Positions 53,600-63,224 of a DNA stretch of 64,000 nucleotides are shown here, piece after piece. The translations under genes and the position numbers were made by a program. The stretch's first letter is position 1, and every line of letters starts with the position of its first letter. The DNA is from Undibacterium sp. Jales W-56. GTDB taxonomy: Bacteria > Pseudomonadota > Gammaproteobacteria > Burkholderiales > Burkholderiaceae_D. The notes below the pieces were generated by a model, which saw only the letters and a program-made list of their open reading frames with translations, was not told the DNA's origin and searched no databases. Location of the stretch: positions 157,902 through 221,901 of the forward strand of contig NZ_JAJLQW010000007.1 in the NCBI RefSeq assembly GCF_025548535.1. The letters are read 5' to 3'.

Positions 53600-53750
53600 G
53601 ACTGCCTCTTATCGTTATTGGAATGGGTACGCTGAATTTTTAACATCAGGCGTTATTCTATGCGGTTTTGCTGCATCCGTCTGACGGCACCGGACGCAGT
53701 CCGTTTAGCGTCACCAGATTTCCCTGCCTGAAAGCAATCTCCGTCTAAAT

Positions 53751-53960
53751 GAGGACTGACGCAAAACGACCCGCTGTCTACCGCAACTCAGTTTGAAACC
53801 GCAGGCTGGATGCGGCTTGCAGAGACATTTCGTGCCAGCAGACGCACCCGGCTTGCGGGTTCATTTGAATATCGAAACGCCATGGAGTCTTTCCTCTTGC
53901 TTTTCTCTGTGTCTCCGCGCCTCTGTGGTGAGAGGTTTTGGTTTTTGCGTAAGCCCTCAG
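53751..53960 (+). repeat. MITE-like dispersed repeat, copy D
   Basis: Best-preserved ends: GAGGACTGACGCAAAAC at the left and GTTTTTGCGTAAGCCCTC at the right, near-complementary. The same core as the copies at 3632, 23032 and 32258. It occupies part of the 690-bp gap before glyA; the rest is 53600-53750 (nothing recognised) and the riboswitch. Confidence 0.75.
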
Positions 53961-54040
53961 TCAAAAATTCACTTAATCTACGCAGATCGCAGGCTATTCT
54001 TGCTCAATCAGAAGGCTTGACGTAAAATTTGCGGACCATT

Positions 54041-54200
54041 TCGTCTCACGTGACTGGCGAAAACGTCTTAATTGCATCTGCATTGCCCTCTGGCATACCG
54101 GCAGCGACTAACGGCGAAGATGGAGATCCATCGGGAAGCGTGAGATTTCAATAGCCGTGCGCCTGGGTAGCCTGGATGGTAAGAACGATCAAGGCTGCCC
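54041..54200 (+). promoter_or_regulatory. ZTP (pfl-type) riboswitch upstream of glyA
   Basis: Conserved ZTP aptamer pieces are in order: P1 5' strand TCTCACG (54044-54050) overlapping CGTGACTGGCG, a variable insert, then CCATCGGGAAGCG with P1 3' strand CGTGAGA (54139-54145), a spacer TTTCAATA, and the P3/pseudoknot element GCCGTGCGCCTGGGTA (54154-54169). These riboswitches sense the folate-stress alarmone ZTP/ZMP and act on one-carbon and purine genes, including glyA. GGGTAGCC (54165-54172) can pair with GGCTGCCC (54193-54200), an alternative stem that overlaps the ligand site and probably forms the expression platform. Confidence 0.85.
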
Positions 54201-54288
54201 GCTCCATTTGTCTTTGCGCTTTATCTGGCACTGGCGCCTGATCCATTACATTCACTGATTCACCTTCTATCTCAACAGGAAGCTTGTC

Positions 54289-55539
54289 ATGTTCGCAAAA
54301 AATCATACTCTCGCCAATATTGATCCCGACTTGTATGCCGTGATTCAACAAGAAAATCACCGCCAGCAAGAGCACATCGAACTCATCGCCTCGGAAAACT
54401 ACACCTCGCCTGCCGTGATGGAGGCGCAAGGTTCGCAACTCACCAACAAATATGCCGAAGGCTATCCGGGCAAACGCTACTACGGCGGCTGCGAACACGT
54501 TGATGTCGTCGAGCAACTGGCGATAGACCGCCTGAAGCAATTGTTCGGCGCGAATTTCGCCAACGTGCAGCCGAATTCCGGCTCCCAGGCCAATCAGGGC
54601 GTGTTCTTCGCCCTGCTGAATCCAGGCGACACTATCATGGGCATGAGCCTGGCAGAAGGCGGCCACCTGACCCACGGCATGCCTTTGAACATGTCAGGCA
54701 AATGGTTCAAGGTAGTTTCTTACGGACTCAACGCACAAGAAGATATCGATTACGATGCGATGGAAAAACTCGCACGCGAAACCAAGCCCAAGCTGATCAT
54801 CGCCGGCGCATCCGCTTTCGCACTGCGTATCGATTTCGAACGCTTCAGCAAAATCGCCAAAGAAGTCGGCGCCTATTTCATGGTCGACATGGCGCACTAT
54901 GCAGGCCTGATCGCTGCCGGCGTGTATCCCAACCCGGTGCCGTTCGCCGACGTAGTCACATCGACCACGCATAAGAGCCTGCGCGGCCCACGCGGCGGCA
55001 TCATCTTGTCGAACGACGAAGCGATTGCCAAGAAAATCAATTCCGCGATTTTCCCAGGCTTGCAAGGCGGCCCGTTGATGCATGTGATCGCTGGTAAAGC
55101 CGTCGCGTTCAAAGAAGCGCTGACGCCGGAATTCAAAGCCTACCAGCAGCAAGTCGTTAAAAACGCCGCCGCTTTGGCACAGACACTGACCGAGCGCGGC
55201 CTGCGCATCGTCTCCGGCCGTACCGAATCGCACGTGATGCTGGTCGATCTGCGTCCTAAGGGTTTAACCGGTAAAGAAGCCGAAGCCATCCTCGGTTCCG
55301 CCCACATGACCTGCAACAAAAACGGCATCCCTAACGATCCGCAAAAACCGATGATCACCTCCGGCATCCGCCTCGGCAGCCCGGCTTTCACGACGCGTGG
55401 TTTTAAAGAGGCGGAAGCCGTCAAAGTCGGCCATCTGATTGCCGACGTGCTGGATAATCCGAACGATGCAGCGACCATAGAACGGGTCAAAGTCGAAGTC
55501 AAAAAACTGACTGACGCTTTCCCCGTCTACGCAGCGTAA
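54289..55539 (+). CDS. glyA: Serine hydroxymethyltransferase
   Basis: PLP enzyme of 416 residues that converts serine and tetrahydrofolate to glycine and methylene-THF. It has [39 protein letters not shown] at the N-terminus and the Schiff-base Lys in [15 protein letters not shown]. Full length and typical. AGGAAG precedes the ATG. The upstream ZTP riboswitch ties its expression to folate status. Ends at a perfect terminator. Confidence 0.98.
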   Translation: MFAKNHTLANIDPDLYAVIQQENHRQQEHIELIASENYTSPAVMEAQGSQLTNKYAEGYPGKRYYGGCEHVDVVEQLAIDRLKQLFGANFANVQPNSGSQANQGVFFALLNPGDTIMGMSLAEGGHLTHGMPLNMSGKWFKVVSYGLNAQEDIDYDAMEKLARETKPKLIIAGASAFALRIDFERFSKIAKEVGAYFMVDMAHYAGLIAAGVYPNPVPFADVVTSTTHKSLRGPRGGIILSNDEAIAKKINSAIFPGLQGGPLMHVIAGKAVAFKEALTPEFKAYQQQVVKNAAALAQTLTERGLRIVSGRTESHVMLVDLRPKGLTGKEAEAILGSAHMTCNKNGIPNDPQKPMITSGIRLGSPAFTTRGFKEAEAVKVGHLIADVLDNPNDAATIERVKVEVKKLTDAFPVYAA

Positions 55540-55560
55540 AACCTGAGGTTTATATCCAAA

Positions 55561-55585
55561 TGCCACTCGATCGAGTGGCATTTTT
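55561..55585 (+). terminator. glyA terminator
   Basis: TGCCACTCGATCGAGTGGCA, a perfect palindrome (8-bp stem, GATC loop), followed by TTTTT. Confidence 0.93.
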
Positions 55586-55799
55586 GTATATGACGATGAA
55601 TCATTTCAAATTGCACACATCAGGAAAGACCAGAGCGATTGTTACCGGTACAAGCGTACCAAATAGCAACATACTCCCACCATGTATTTAGAAGTAACGC
55701 AATACTTTGGCGCGGAAGCAGTCGTTTTATGTATGATTGCAAGGGAGTATATAAAATACATGGCATTACACCGTTACTTCAACATCCGGAATCAGAACC

Positions 55800-56276
55800 A
55801 TGAAATGCCCCTACTGCCACAACGATGATACCCAGGTGATCGACACCCGCGTCCCGGAAGACGGCAACACCATCCGCCGCCGCCGCCGCTGCGCCAATTG
55901 CGACAAGCGTTTTACCACCTATGAGCGCATCGAACTGATCATGCCATCAATCGTCAAAAAGAACGGCAGCAGAACCGAATTTGAACCAGCCAAGCTACGT
56001 GCCAGCCTGACGCTGGCGCTGCGCAAACGCCCGGTCTCCGCTGAAGCCGTAGATACCGCAATCCAGCATATCGAAGAGAAACTGCTGTCCACCGGAGAGC
56101 GCGAAATCAATTCCGGTTACGTCGGCGAGCTGGTCATGCGCGAACTAAAGCGACTCGATAAAATCGCCTACATCCGCTTCGCCTCGGTGTACAAAAGCTT
56201 TGAAGACCTCGCGGAATTCCAGAATGTCATAGAAGAGTTTAAAACTAACGAACGCAAGCCCTTGAAGAAATCGTAA
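55800..56276 (+). CDS. nrdR: Transcriptional repressor NrdR
   Basis: Protein of 158 residues. Zinc ribbon [43 protein letters not shown], then the ATP-cone domain (about 49-139, [19 protein letters not shown]). It represses ribonucleotide reductase genes by sensing ATP/dATP. The glyA-nrdR order is common in betaproteobacteria. The 215-bp gap before it (55586-55799) is AT-rich and should hold its promoter; I see no NrdR box. Confidence 0.97.
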   Translation: MKCPYCHNDDTQVIDTRVPEDGNTIRRRRRCANCDKRFTTYERIELIMPSIVKKNGSRTEFEPAKLRASLTLALRKRPVSAEAVDTAIQHIEEKLLSTGEREINSGYVGELVMRELKRLDKIAYIRFASVYKSFEDLAEFQNVIEEFKTNERKPLKKS

Positions 56277-56391
56277 ATACGGTAGCGTTAAGAAAATGTA
56301 GCAAGCAGGATGCCCGCAAAACCCATATTGACCATGGCGCAAGACTTTGAATCATCTGACATAGCTCTATTAATGACAAGCCAAAACAAAA

Positions 56392-56421
56392 CGACCTGAA
56401 TGCCAGATGGTATTCAGGTCG
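56392..56421 (-). terminator. Terminator of the type IV pilus operon
   Basis: CGACCTGAAT (56392-56401) with ATTCAGGTCG (56412-56421), followed on the minus strand by TTTTGTTTT. It lies about 150 bp after the pilE stop. Another 9-bp hairpin (GCAAAGCGC/GCGCTTTGC, 56489-56515) sits between them. Confidence 0.85.
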
Positions 56422-56567
56422 AACTCAAATCAATCTGATCAAATGCTCATTCGCAGTATTGATGCCCATTTCCAGTCATTAATACCCTGCAAAGCGCATG
56501 CTTATTGCGCTTTGCCTCAAGACTTTCATCCAACTCAACCCCTTCTTCGCCTAGAACAAAGAGCGAT

Positions 56568-56990
56568 TTATTTACCCGCCCAGCAATCCGTTACAGATTT
56601 ATTGGCAGTCCCCGTCTGTCCCCGCAGGCCGGTCTGATCGATGGTAAAGGTTCCGCATTCGTCGGTACTGACAGGAACCGCTTGCAGTGTGTATTGGCTA
56701 GTGTTTGCGGTTGCCGGCACCACAATGCTGAGGTTGTATTTCGCGGTCCCAGCTTCCGGTGATTGTGCAAAAGGTAAGACAGTTGCACTGGCCGGATAAG
56801 CATTATCGATGGTAAATTTCTGCTGCATCCAATTGGCATTTTTTAGTAAAGTCGCCATTGCGTCAGCGCGTCTGCCGCGCTTGACATAAGCAGCGTAATT
56901 TGGCACTGCGATTGCAGCAAGAATCGCCACAATCACGACCGCGATCATGATTTCAATCAAGGTGAATCCATCTTGCTTTTTGTATTGCAT
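56568..56990 (-). CDS. pilE: Type IV pilin, PilE family
   Basis: Pilin of 140 residues. Short leader then the prepilin-peptidase site G|FTLIEIMIAVVIVAILAAIAVPNYA with E5. The globular part has the family's TDECGTFTIDQTGLRG and a C-terminal Cys (SVTDCWAGK) giving the D-region disulphide. As the last gene of a minor-pilin operon it matches PilE-type minor pilins (Pseudomonas PilE) rather than major PilA. 25 bp after pilY1. Confidence 0.9.
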   Translation of the reverse strand: MQYKKQDGFTLIEIMIAVVIVAILAAIAVPNYAAYVKRGRRADAMATLLKNANWMQQKFTIDNAYPASATVLPFAQSPEAGTAKYNLSIVVPATANTSQYTLQAVPVSTDECGTFTIDQTGLRGQTGTANKSVTDCWAGK

Positions 56991-57014
56991 ATTTCTCTCC
57001 TAAACTGTGCAAAA

Positions 57015-60000
57015 TCAATTCTTGAAAATAATTTCACGCCAGGTTCTGAACGGAGGCACGCTGGAGCGATACATAATTTGCCCCTGGCTTCCATCCAGAT
57101 TATTAAATTTCAAAACAGTCGTACCGCTCGTCAATTTGATGGCGACTGGATTCGCTTGTGTTCCAGAAATTGCAACCGAGCTGAGATTGCTGTACGGTGT
57201 TACGCCGTCATTTTTATAAAATAGAGGCGTAGATGACGCAGCACCGGTTAAGCCATAGAAGCCCATGATTTGCGATGTTCCGCCGCCCTGGCAAGAATCG
57301 CTCGTAGGCACAAAGGTCGTCTCCAGTAGAATAGTACTATCCCTGAATAACAGATCACCTACCACGCGTTCACCTGAAGTGAGTAAATCGATATACCAGC
57401 CGCGCTTGCTAGCCCAGTCGATGGTGTTGGTAGTCAAGGTGCGTCCGCCAGTCGCCGCCGTCAAGGTCTGCTGCACCAGATTTGCGTGTCCTGCAGCACC
57501 GGCACCTGGCTTATCCCAAATCCCATAAATACTTTGGATGTCAGTACTTGTCTTGTCCGCATTCTCGACAAACTTGCCGGTGCCGAAACTGACCAGATAA
57601 CCGCCTTTGGGATGAACCTGGATATGCGGCTTTTGGGCGATAGGTTGAATATTTTTCGTATTCGTCGCGTCCTTATTCGTGATGAATAATGTGACGGGAT
57701 TTTGATAGGACAGAGTAGTTTGGCTAGCAGGAGGGGGATCGACAAAACCAAATTTCCACAGGTTCCCATTCACATCACCTGCATACGCTCCAATCAATTC
57801 ATGATTACGGTTAAACAAGGGAGCCGGCGCCGATAATGCGTTTGGCGCGGCTACCGTACCGCCCAGATCAAATTCTTTCAATACGCTGCCGTCTGCCATC
57901 TTGATCAGAAACAGCGCAGCCTTACCAGTCGCGCTGTCATATCCGTTACCGAGCATAATGACTGAATCACCGCTTGGCAGACGTCCAATCACCATCTTAC
58001 CCATCACCTTGCCCAAATCGGCCAGACCGATATCGGCTGCGGTCTTTTCCCACATGACGCTGCCGGTTCCAAGGCTGCCAGGCGTTGTAATATCAAGCGC
58101 AAAAATACTACTGGTCATGCCGGCTCCGGTAGAACCTACCAGCACCGTCTTCCAGCTCGTACCATTGTGATAATCGCCTACCGTTAATGGACCATCGACG
58201 AAATATTGATGCACATAAGTTGGATCACTGAGGCTTTTCAGGTTGCCGTAGACCGAATTGGGAATATACGCAAATGTCTCGACACCGGTATTGGCGTTGA
58301 ATGCATGCAGCATGCCGTCGTTCGCCCCTGCATACAACATCGGTGTATTGGACGATTTGCTAGTAAGGTAAGCCGCATAAGTGGCACCAACCGTAGGTAC
58401 CGTTGCATAACCGAAATCCTCATCCTGAGCAAATTGCGGTGCTGAGTTAACGATATCGCCCAATTTTTTTTCACGATAGCGATAAATCCCCGGACCTTGT
58501 CCTGCTGCAGTTTGTTCTTTGGCGCCGTTACCTTTCAGATAATCCAATACGTCAGAATTACCCAACGCAGATTGCTGACTTCCAACTCCCGACGTTAAAT
58601 TCGCCCAATCAAATGTCACGGCGGCTTTGCTAGTAGGATTCCAAGTGACAATATTACGAGTATTCCATACTGGCAATAGATCGGCGGCGTCCCAATTTTT
58701 TGCACCTTGCACACCCGTAGCAGGATTAATGCCGTAGGACACCAAATGCCCGGTCCATTTTGCCGACTCAAAGCCGGGGGCATAAATCGATGTCGCTCCG
58801 CCCACATAGCTACCGGTAGTCGCCACGGAGGCAGCAGCTCCGGTTTGATTGGCAATTTGCTTCAAGATCGTTGTCAGACCTGAAGTCAGCGTGGTCGGAT
58901 CACCCGCACTGAAATACTGGCCGCGACCATTCACGGCAGCGTGCCACAAATCATCCACCGCGGTCGGATCGTTAGCCACGGGGATAGGCCAATCCTTTTT
59001 GCCAGCCTTGATATCGGCAAAATCGCCGGTCGTCGCCGTGGCGTAGTTAGATTGATATTTCAGCGTGCCATTAGCACCCAGACCAATGGTAAAAGTCTGC
59101 ACATGCTGCCATTTGGCCGGATCCGTAGGACTGCCCGGCAAATTATCTGGCAAGCTCGGACGCAGATCTGTCATGTAGTAATACAGCGCAACGTCGGCCA
59201 GAGAATTACTGGAACCCAAGGCATCGTAGGCGCCGATGGCCCTGGTTGAAAACCCGCTATCCACACCATCGGTATTGCCGACGGTTGGGAAGCCGGCTGC
59301 CGTATTACTTTCGTTCCAATAACCGTCGGTAGACAAGATGTGATAACTGGAGCGGCAGCTTAGTAACGTCGCGTCCGTTGTACTAGTGCGGTAGGGATCA
59401 TCATTGGTGTAATCAAAACCTGACAGCGTCCCCTCAAACAGCTTACCGATACGATCCATTTGCGTACGCAACGGCGTACCTTGATTGGGTTGAATGGCAA
59501 ACAAGGTATTGTAGAATTTCTGCTTCTGTGTCTCATCAAAATCGCGGATGGTCAGCCAGTCAGCGCCGTCGGTCACATCCGTGTTGTTATAGCCAACGTT
59601 GCCGGCGTTGTCTATGGGGTTAATCGTATTGAATCCAACCCGATATTGCGGCGTGTAAGGAATCGTCTGCACCGGATCCAGAATGGCGTACACCTGGGAC
59701 ATCACGGATTTTTGCATCTTGATGCGGGTACTGTAATACGAATACCAATTCGCGAAATTCTGAATTTCCTCCGCATAGGTACAGAAGTTGGCAGCGCAAT
59801 CCGTACGCGTCGTCGCTTTCGAGTAGGTGTTACCAGGCAGGATATCTACACGGCTGGGAAAAGCAGCATCATTAGTTGTTTCAGGATTGCTGTAGCTCAC
59901 TGGGCCGACAGTGGTGAATATCGTGGTCGTTCCATCCCATTTGTAATAGTACGCATACCTCGCTACTTTTTGCGTATATTTTGTAGTAGCGGTATAGGAA

Positions 60001-60473
60001 TTGCACTGACGCGGCGCGACAGGCGATGCCGGAGCCACATAACAAATCGTGGTCAAGTCTAACGTGCCGCCTGTTGGCGCCGTATAAGGATCATTAATGG
60101 CAGACGATGGCGTGCTGTTACCCAGAGAGACACCTTTATAATTCACTCCTGGCGTATAGGTCGTCGCAGGATTGTAATAAATTAAATTATAGGCACTGGA
60201 ATAAAAAGCCCTGGTGGTTGAATAGAACATCGATGCTTTATCATAATTGGTAAGACCGTCATTCCCAGTCAAATCACCCCAAGACATACTCCCGGAATTA
60301 TCCAACGTATACATAATATTCGGCTTGGCTGGAATCACCAGAAATAATGGCGTTTGCGATACCGCAGCGACCGCGGTGCCGGATACCGCCAAGATACTGA
60401 TGCAAAATCCAGACAACAATTGCCTCAGCAATGAGCGCACGCTGGCACGCTTCGAAGGTAGTAATTGCAACAT
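57015..60473 (-). CDS. pilY1: PilY1-type pilus tip/assembly protein
   Basis: Exported protein of about 1152 residues. Signal peptide (LLSGFCISILAVSGTAVAA), an N-terminal von Willebrand A-like region with MIDAS-type DNSGSMS, and a C-terminal beta-propeller (about 690-1100) with APQFAQDEDFGYA, MLYAGANDGMLHAFNA, AYAGDVNGNLWKFGFVD (calcium-binding-type loop). PilY1 caps pili, with minor pilins, and mediates adhesion and mechanosensing. Start ATG 60473 is preferred because GGAGA lies 7 nt upstream; the TTG at 60497 overlaps pilX. Confidence 0.92.
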   Translation of the reverse strand: MLQLLPSKRASVRSLLRQLLSGFCISILAVSGTAVAAVSQTPLFLVIPAKPNIMYTLDNSGSMSWGDLTGNDGLTNYDKASMFYSTTRAFYSSAYNLIYYNPATTYTPGVNYKGVSLGNSTPSSAINDPYTAPTGGTLDLTTICYVAPASPVAPRQCNSYTATTKYTQKVARYAYYYKWDGTTTIFTTVGPVSYSNPETTNDAAFPSRVDILPGNTYSKATTRTDCAANFCTYAEEIQNFANWYSYYSTRIKMQKSVMSQVYAILDPVQTIPYTPQYRVGFNTINPIDNAGNVGYNNTDVTDGADWLTIRDFDETQKQKFYNTLFAIQPNQGTPLRTQMDRIGKLFEGTLSGFDYTNDDPYRTSTTDATLLSCRSSYHILSTDGYWNESNTAAGFPTVGNTDGVDSGFSTRAIGAYDALGSSNSLADVALYYYMTDLRPSLPDNLPGSPTDPAKWQHVQTFTIGLGANGTLKYQSNYATATTGDFADIKAGKKDWPIPVANDPTAVDDLWHAAVNGRGQYFSAGDPTTLTSGLTTILKQIANQTGAAASVATTGSYVGGATSIYAPGFESAKWTGHLVSYGINPATGVQGAKNWDAADLLPVWNTRNIVTWNPTSKAAVTFDWANLTSGVGSQQSALGNSDVLDYLKGNGAKEQTAAGQGPGIYRYREKKLGDIVNSAPQFAQDEDFGYATVPTVGATYAAYLTSKSSNTPMLYAGANDGMLHAFNANTGVETFAYIPNSVYGNLKSLSDPTYVHQYFVDGPLTVGDYHNGTSWKTVLVGSTGAGMTSSIFALDITTPGSLGTGSVMWEKTAADIGLADLGKVMGKMVIGRLPSGDSVIMLGNGYDSATGKAALFLIKMADGSVLKEFDLGGTVAAPNALSAPAPLFNRNHELIGAYAGDVNGNLWKFGFVDPPPASQTTLSYQNPVTLFITNKDATNTKNIQPIAQKPHIQVHPKGGYLVSFGTGKFVENADKTSTDIQSIYGIWDKPGAGAAGHANLVQQTLTAATGGRTLTTNTIDWASKRGWYIDLLTSGERVVGDLLFRDSTILLETTFVPTSDSCQGGGTSQIMGFYGLTGAASSTPLFYKNDGVTPYSNLSSVAISGTQANPVAIKLTSGTTVLKFNNLDGSQGQIMYRSSVPPFRTWREIIFKN

Positions 60474-60493
60474 GGAGGCTTCTCCGATCTCAA

Positions 60494-61018
60494 TCAAAAT
60501 TTTAAGTAACTCTGTAATATCACAACCGCTGTATCAGCACCGCCGCTGGCACGCGCAGTAATCCGGTAGGCGCGAACAGTTTTATCCCTGACCTCTTCAC
60601 CCACGTCTAATGCCAGGGTCTTGGATACGTCTTCCACCATACATCGCGGCGGCGCAACCAGACCTTGTTTATTAGCATCGTTTATCGAAATAATCTCCGT
60701 TGATATTCCGTTATTGGTGCCCTTCCAGTTGTTATCGACTTCCCAATCCTCAGGACCAGTAGTAGCTGGCTGAATCAGCGGCACGCCAATAGGTGTGGTT
60801 TGCAACTGATTCTCACAAAAACGCAATGCTTGCTCTGCCGCTTGAAAAGCCAATTGCTGATTCCTTTGGTTACCGGCCACTTTTTCACCTAAGGTGACAT
60901 TACGGATCGCGGTAACTCCCAGTAGCATCATGACAATCAAAAAAATCAGGACGACTGGTAAAGCAATCCCTGTTTGAATCCATCTTTTTTTAAATTTCGT
61001 GTTCATCATATTCTTCAC
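60494..61018 (-). CDS. pilX: Minor pilin-like assembly protein PilX
   Basis: Protein of 174 residues with TGIALPVVLIFLIVMMLLGVTAIRNVTLGEKVAGNQRNQQLAFQAAEQALRFCE, the PilX pattern, including a G-containing leader and the AAEQAL helix. No conserved E5 in the usual position, as is typical of PilX. Part of the fimT-pilVWXY1E operon; it primes pilus assembly. Confidence 0.9.
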   Translation of the reverse strand: MKNMMNTKFKKRWIQTGIALPVVLIFLIVMMLLGVTAIRNVTLGEKVAGNQRNQQLAFQAAEQALRFCENQLQTTPIGVPLIQPATTGPEDWEVDNNWKGTNNGISTEIISINDANKQGLVAPPRCMVEDVSKTLALDVGEEVRDKTVRAYRITARASGGADTAVVILQSYLKF

Positions 61019-61028
61019 CGACTTCTGA

Positions 61029-61946
61029 TCATTTCAAACTTGGGGTGGCGTTATTGCGAATAGTAAAAACATTGGTGAACGTCGAACGCAATTTTTTATC
61101 AGTCGCTGTCTGTGAAGTTCCATCGCATTTGGTATAGGTTTGAAAGCTTGGGGCAACATTGTTTGCACTGGCTACCAGCAAACAAACCTTGACACTGATC
61201 ACCTGATTCCAGCTATCTTTGCTGTTTTGAGCACTAACAGGCAATGCATCGATCACCGTGGCGTCGGTCGTATATTGATCAGGTGTAAAGTTGCCAGTAG
61301 TATCGGCGCCATAGGTAATAACCATGTTTTCTACATTGCTAAGGATGGGCTGGGGATTGGCAAAGTTACCGCTGCCATTGCAATAAAGAGAGGTTGTCGT
61401 TTCACCCGCTTTTTTATCCAGGTAAAAACGATTGGTAACAATGCCAGGATCGGTCGCCGTTTTATTATCTGATCCGTTAGCATTTTTTTTAGCGGCGTTT
61501 TGACCGTTGCAATCAGCACCTGTACCCGTGTTTGCATCGTATTGATCGTCGGTCCTATACCTGATTTGAATTCCCGGCGTACTCGCTGTAGTTGCGCAAG
61601 CCGGAGCCAAGGATGTATCGGTAGGGATATTAAAGCCGAAATTGCAACCTAATAATCCCTGTGCCGGACTACCATCTGCTTTTACAAAATCGGTCGTTGT
61701 TGCGGTGACTATTCTGCCGTAACCGGCTTGCATGATGCTACGGCCAATCAGCCCCATTGCATAACGCCCATCCTCTTGCAGACGAGAATTGTCATCATTG
61801 ATATTGTAGCTACCCTTACTACTGACAAACATGCTGCTGATAAATATAAGAATGATTAGTCCTACAGTGATGGAGACCATCAGCTCAATCAAGGTGAAAC
61901 CTTGTTGCCGGCAAAAATCAGGCGAAGGTAGAATGTTTTTTTTCAT
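61029..61946 (-). CDS. pilW: Minor pilin PilW
   Basis: Protein of 305 residues. Prepilin site QQG|FTLIELMVSITVGLIILIFISS, then SRLQEDGRYAMGLIGRSIMQAGYG, a PilW hallmark. The long globular domain carries several Cys (LGCNFGF, PACATTAS). ATG overlaps the pilV stop (ATGA). Confidence 0.92.
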   Translation of the reverse strand: MKKNILPSPDFCRQQGFTLIELMVSITVGLIILIFISSMFVSSKGSYNINDDNSRLQEDGRYAMGLIGRSIMQAGYGRIVTATTTDFVKADGSPAQGLLGCNFGFNIPTDTSLAPACATTASTPGIQIRYRTDDQYDANTGTGADCNGQNAAKKNANGSDNKTATDPGIVTNRFYLDKKAGETTTSLYCNGSGNFANPQPILSNVENMVITYGADTTGNFTPDQYTTDATVIDALPVSAQNSKDSWNQVISVKVCLLVASANNVAPSFQTYTKCDGTSQTATDKKLRSTFTNVFTIRNNATPSLK

Positions 61947-62503
61947 GGCAAAAATACCGTTTTAAAGCAACGTACATCCATCCCGACTGAAGCGGTACAA
62001 TTAGCATCAGGAGTGCTTTCTTGCACTATTCCGCCAGTTGTTTTGTCATTTTTACTGGGTTCTTTGAAATACACCGTAATCGTAAAACCTTTGAGTACGT
62101 CGCCAGAGACTTCTCCCCAGCCACCGTTGACCGTATTTTTCAGATTGAGTCGCCATTCGCACAAATCTTTGGTCGCCACGTCCGCGATAGTGGCGGAGCT
62201 TGTGGGACATGCTCCGGCCGCTAAACTTGGGTTTGCAAGATAAGGATCCGTCGTCACATAATTATTTGCCTTGGCTCCCGCCACGTTAGCCCGCATCCTG
62301 TCGGCGATGTCTGCCGTATTTAAACTGGCGAGCGAACGATAATGCGCAGTTTTTTGGAAGCGTAATGAGGTGACTTGCAGACCGGCCAGACCCAGCATGG
62401 CAAAAGAGGTAATCACCAGTGCGACCAGTACTTCGATCATGCCAACACCAAGTTGATGTGAAAAAATAGGACTCATTTTTTTTTGAAAAGAGATATTCAT
62501 CAT
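61943..62503 (-). CDS. pilV: Minor pilin PilV
   Basis: Protein of 186 residues. N-terminal prepilin segment LGVG|MIEVLVALVITSFAMLGLAGLQ followed by RYRSLASLNTADIADRMRAN-type PilV sequence (HYRSLASLNTADIADRMRANV). It contributes to the priming complex of minor pilins. 12 bp after the second fimT gene. Confidence 0.92.
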   Translation of the reverse strand: MMNISFQKKMSPIFSHQLGVGMIEVLVALVITSFAMLGLAGLQVTSLRFQKTAHYRSLASLNTADIADRMRANVAGAKANNYVTTDPYLANPSLAAGACPTSSATIADVATKDLCEWRLNLKNTVNGGWGEVSGDVLKGFTITVYFKEPSKNDKTTGGIVQESTPDANCTASVGMDVRCFKTVFLP

Positions 62504-62515
62504 GTTTTTAATGTC

Positions 62516-63085
62516 TTAGCAATTCGTTGCGCTACCACCCGGAATGGTTTTCACGCGACCGGTTCGCTCCATACAAACCTCTCGCCCATATAAATTATTA
62601 AAACTAAAATTAAATGTACTGGTTGCTGTCGTAATAGGCTGACCACTGCTATTAAATGTGATGCTGGTCACGCTAGATGGGATCAAAATTGTATTGGGAA
62701 ACACGGCTTGACGAGAAAGAATTGTTTCAGTTGCCTGATAGACACCGATGTTAGTGCTAGTACTATTTTCTACGTAGACCAACCAACCGGAGGTCCAATC
62801 AAGTGCGCTGGCATCGCAGGTTGGAGTAGAAGACATGGCATTTGTACTACGGCAGATAGTCACCAATTTGCCCTGCTTGATCGCCTCAGATCGAGCTAAT
62901 GTTGTCGCACCGACGAATTCATTGACTGCAGTTGAGACGCGATTATTATTTATGAATGAAGTCATATTTGGAACGGCTATCGCCAGCAAAATCACCGCGA
63001 TAGTTATCGTAACCATCAACTCAACCAAGGTAAACCCTTGATTTTTTAGAATTTTCTTTAATTGAAAGCAATTCGGATTTTGCAT
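62516..63085 (-). CDS. fimT: GspH/FimT-family minor pilin (second copy)
   Basis: Protein of 189 residues. Prepilin site NQG|FTLVELMVTITIAVILLAIAVPNM, then ARSEAIKQGKLVTICRS and GWLVYVENS, the GspH fold. Start ATG 63085 is chosen; the 63145 start is a TTG giving a 37-residue leader. Paralogue of the protein encoded just upstream. FimT-type pilins initiate assembly, and some bind DNA for uptake. Confidence 0.88.
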   Translation of the reverse strand: MQNPNCFQLKKILKNQGFTLVELMVTITIAVILLAIAVPNMTSFINNNRVSTAVNEFVGATTLARSEAIKQGKLVTICRSTNAMSSTPTCDASALDWTSGWLVYVENSTSTNIGVYQATETILSRQAVFPNTILIPSSVTSITFNSSGQPITTATSTFNFSFNNLYGREVCMERTGRVKTIPGGSATNC

Positions 63086-63224
63086 TTGATGGCTTAGAGG
63101 CTGAAAACTTGGATGTAGGCTAGTCCAAACATACAACTTGGGCAATATTGAGCCGATGGAGTGTCGATTGCTTGGGATGAGTGGTACTTTTAATCATTCT
63201 GCGGCTGATTATTGATAAATTTGT

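Noticed and set aside
53793..54025. Two ORFs with matching peptides to ORFs at 3612-3906
   Set aside because: They are translations of the MITE-like element; similarity is at DNA level and the frames differ between copies.
54694..55233. 179-residue minus-strand ORF
   Set aside because: It lies wholly inside glyA in another frame and has no own start signal or family motif.
59460..60062. 200-residue plus-strand ORF
   Set aside because: Antisense to pilY1; composition follows from the Thr/Asn-rich pilY1 sequence.
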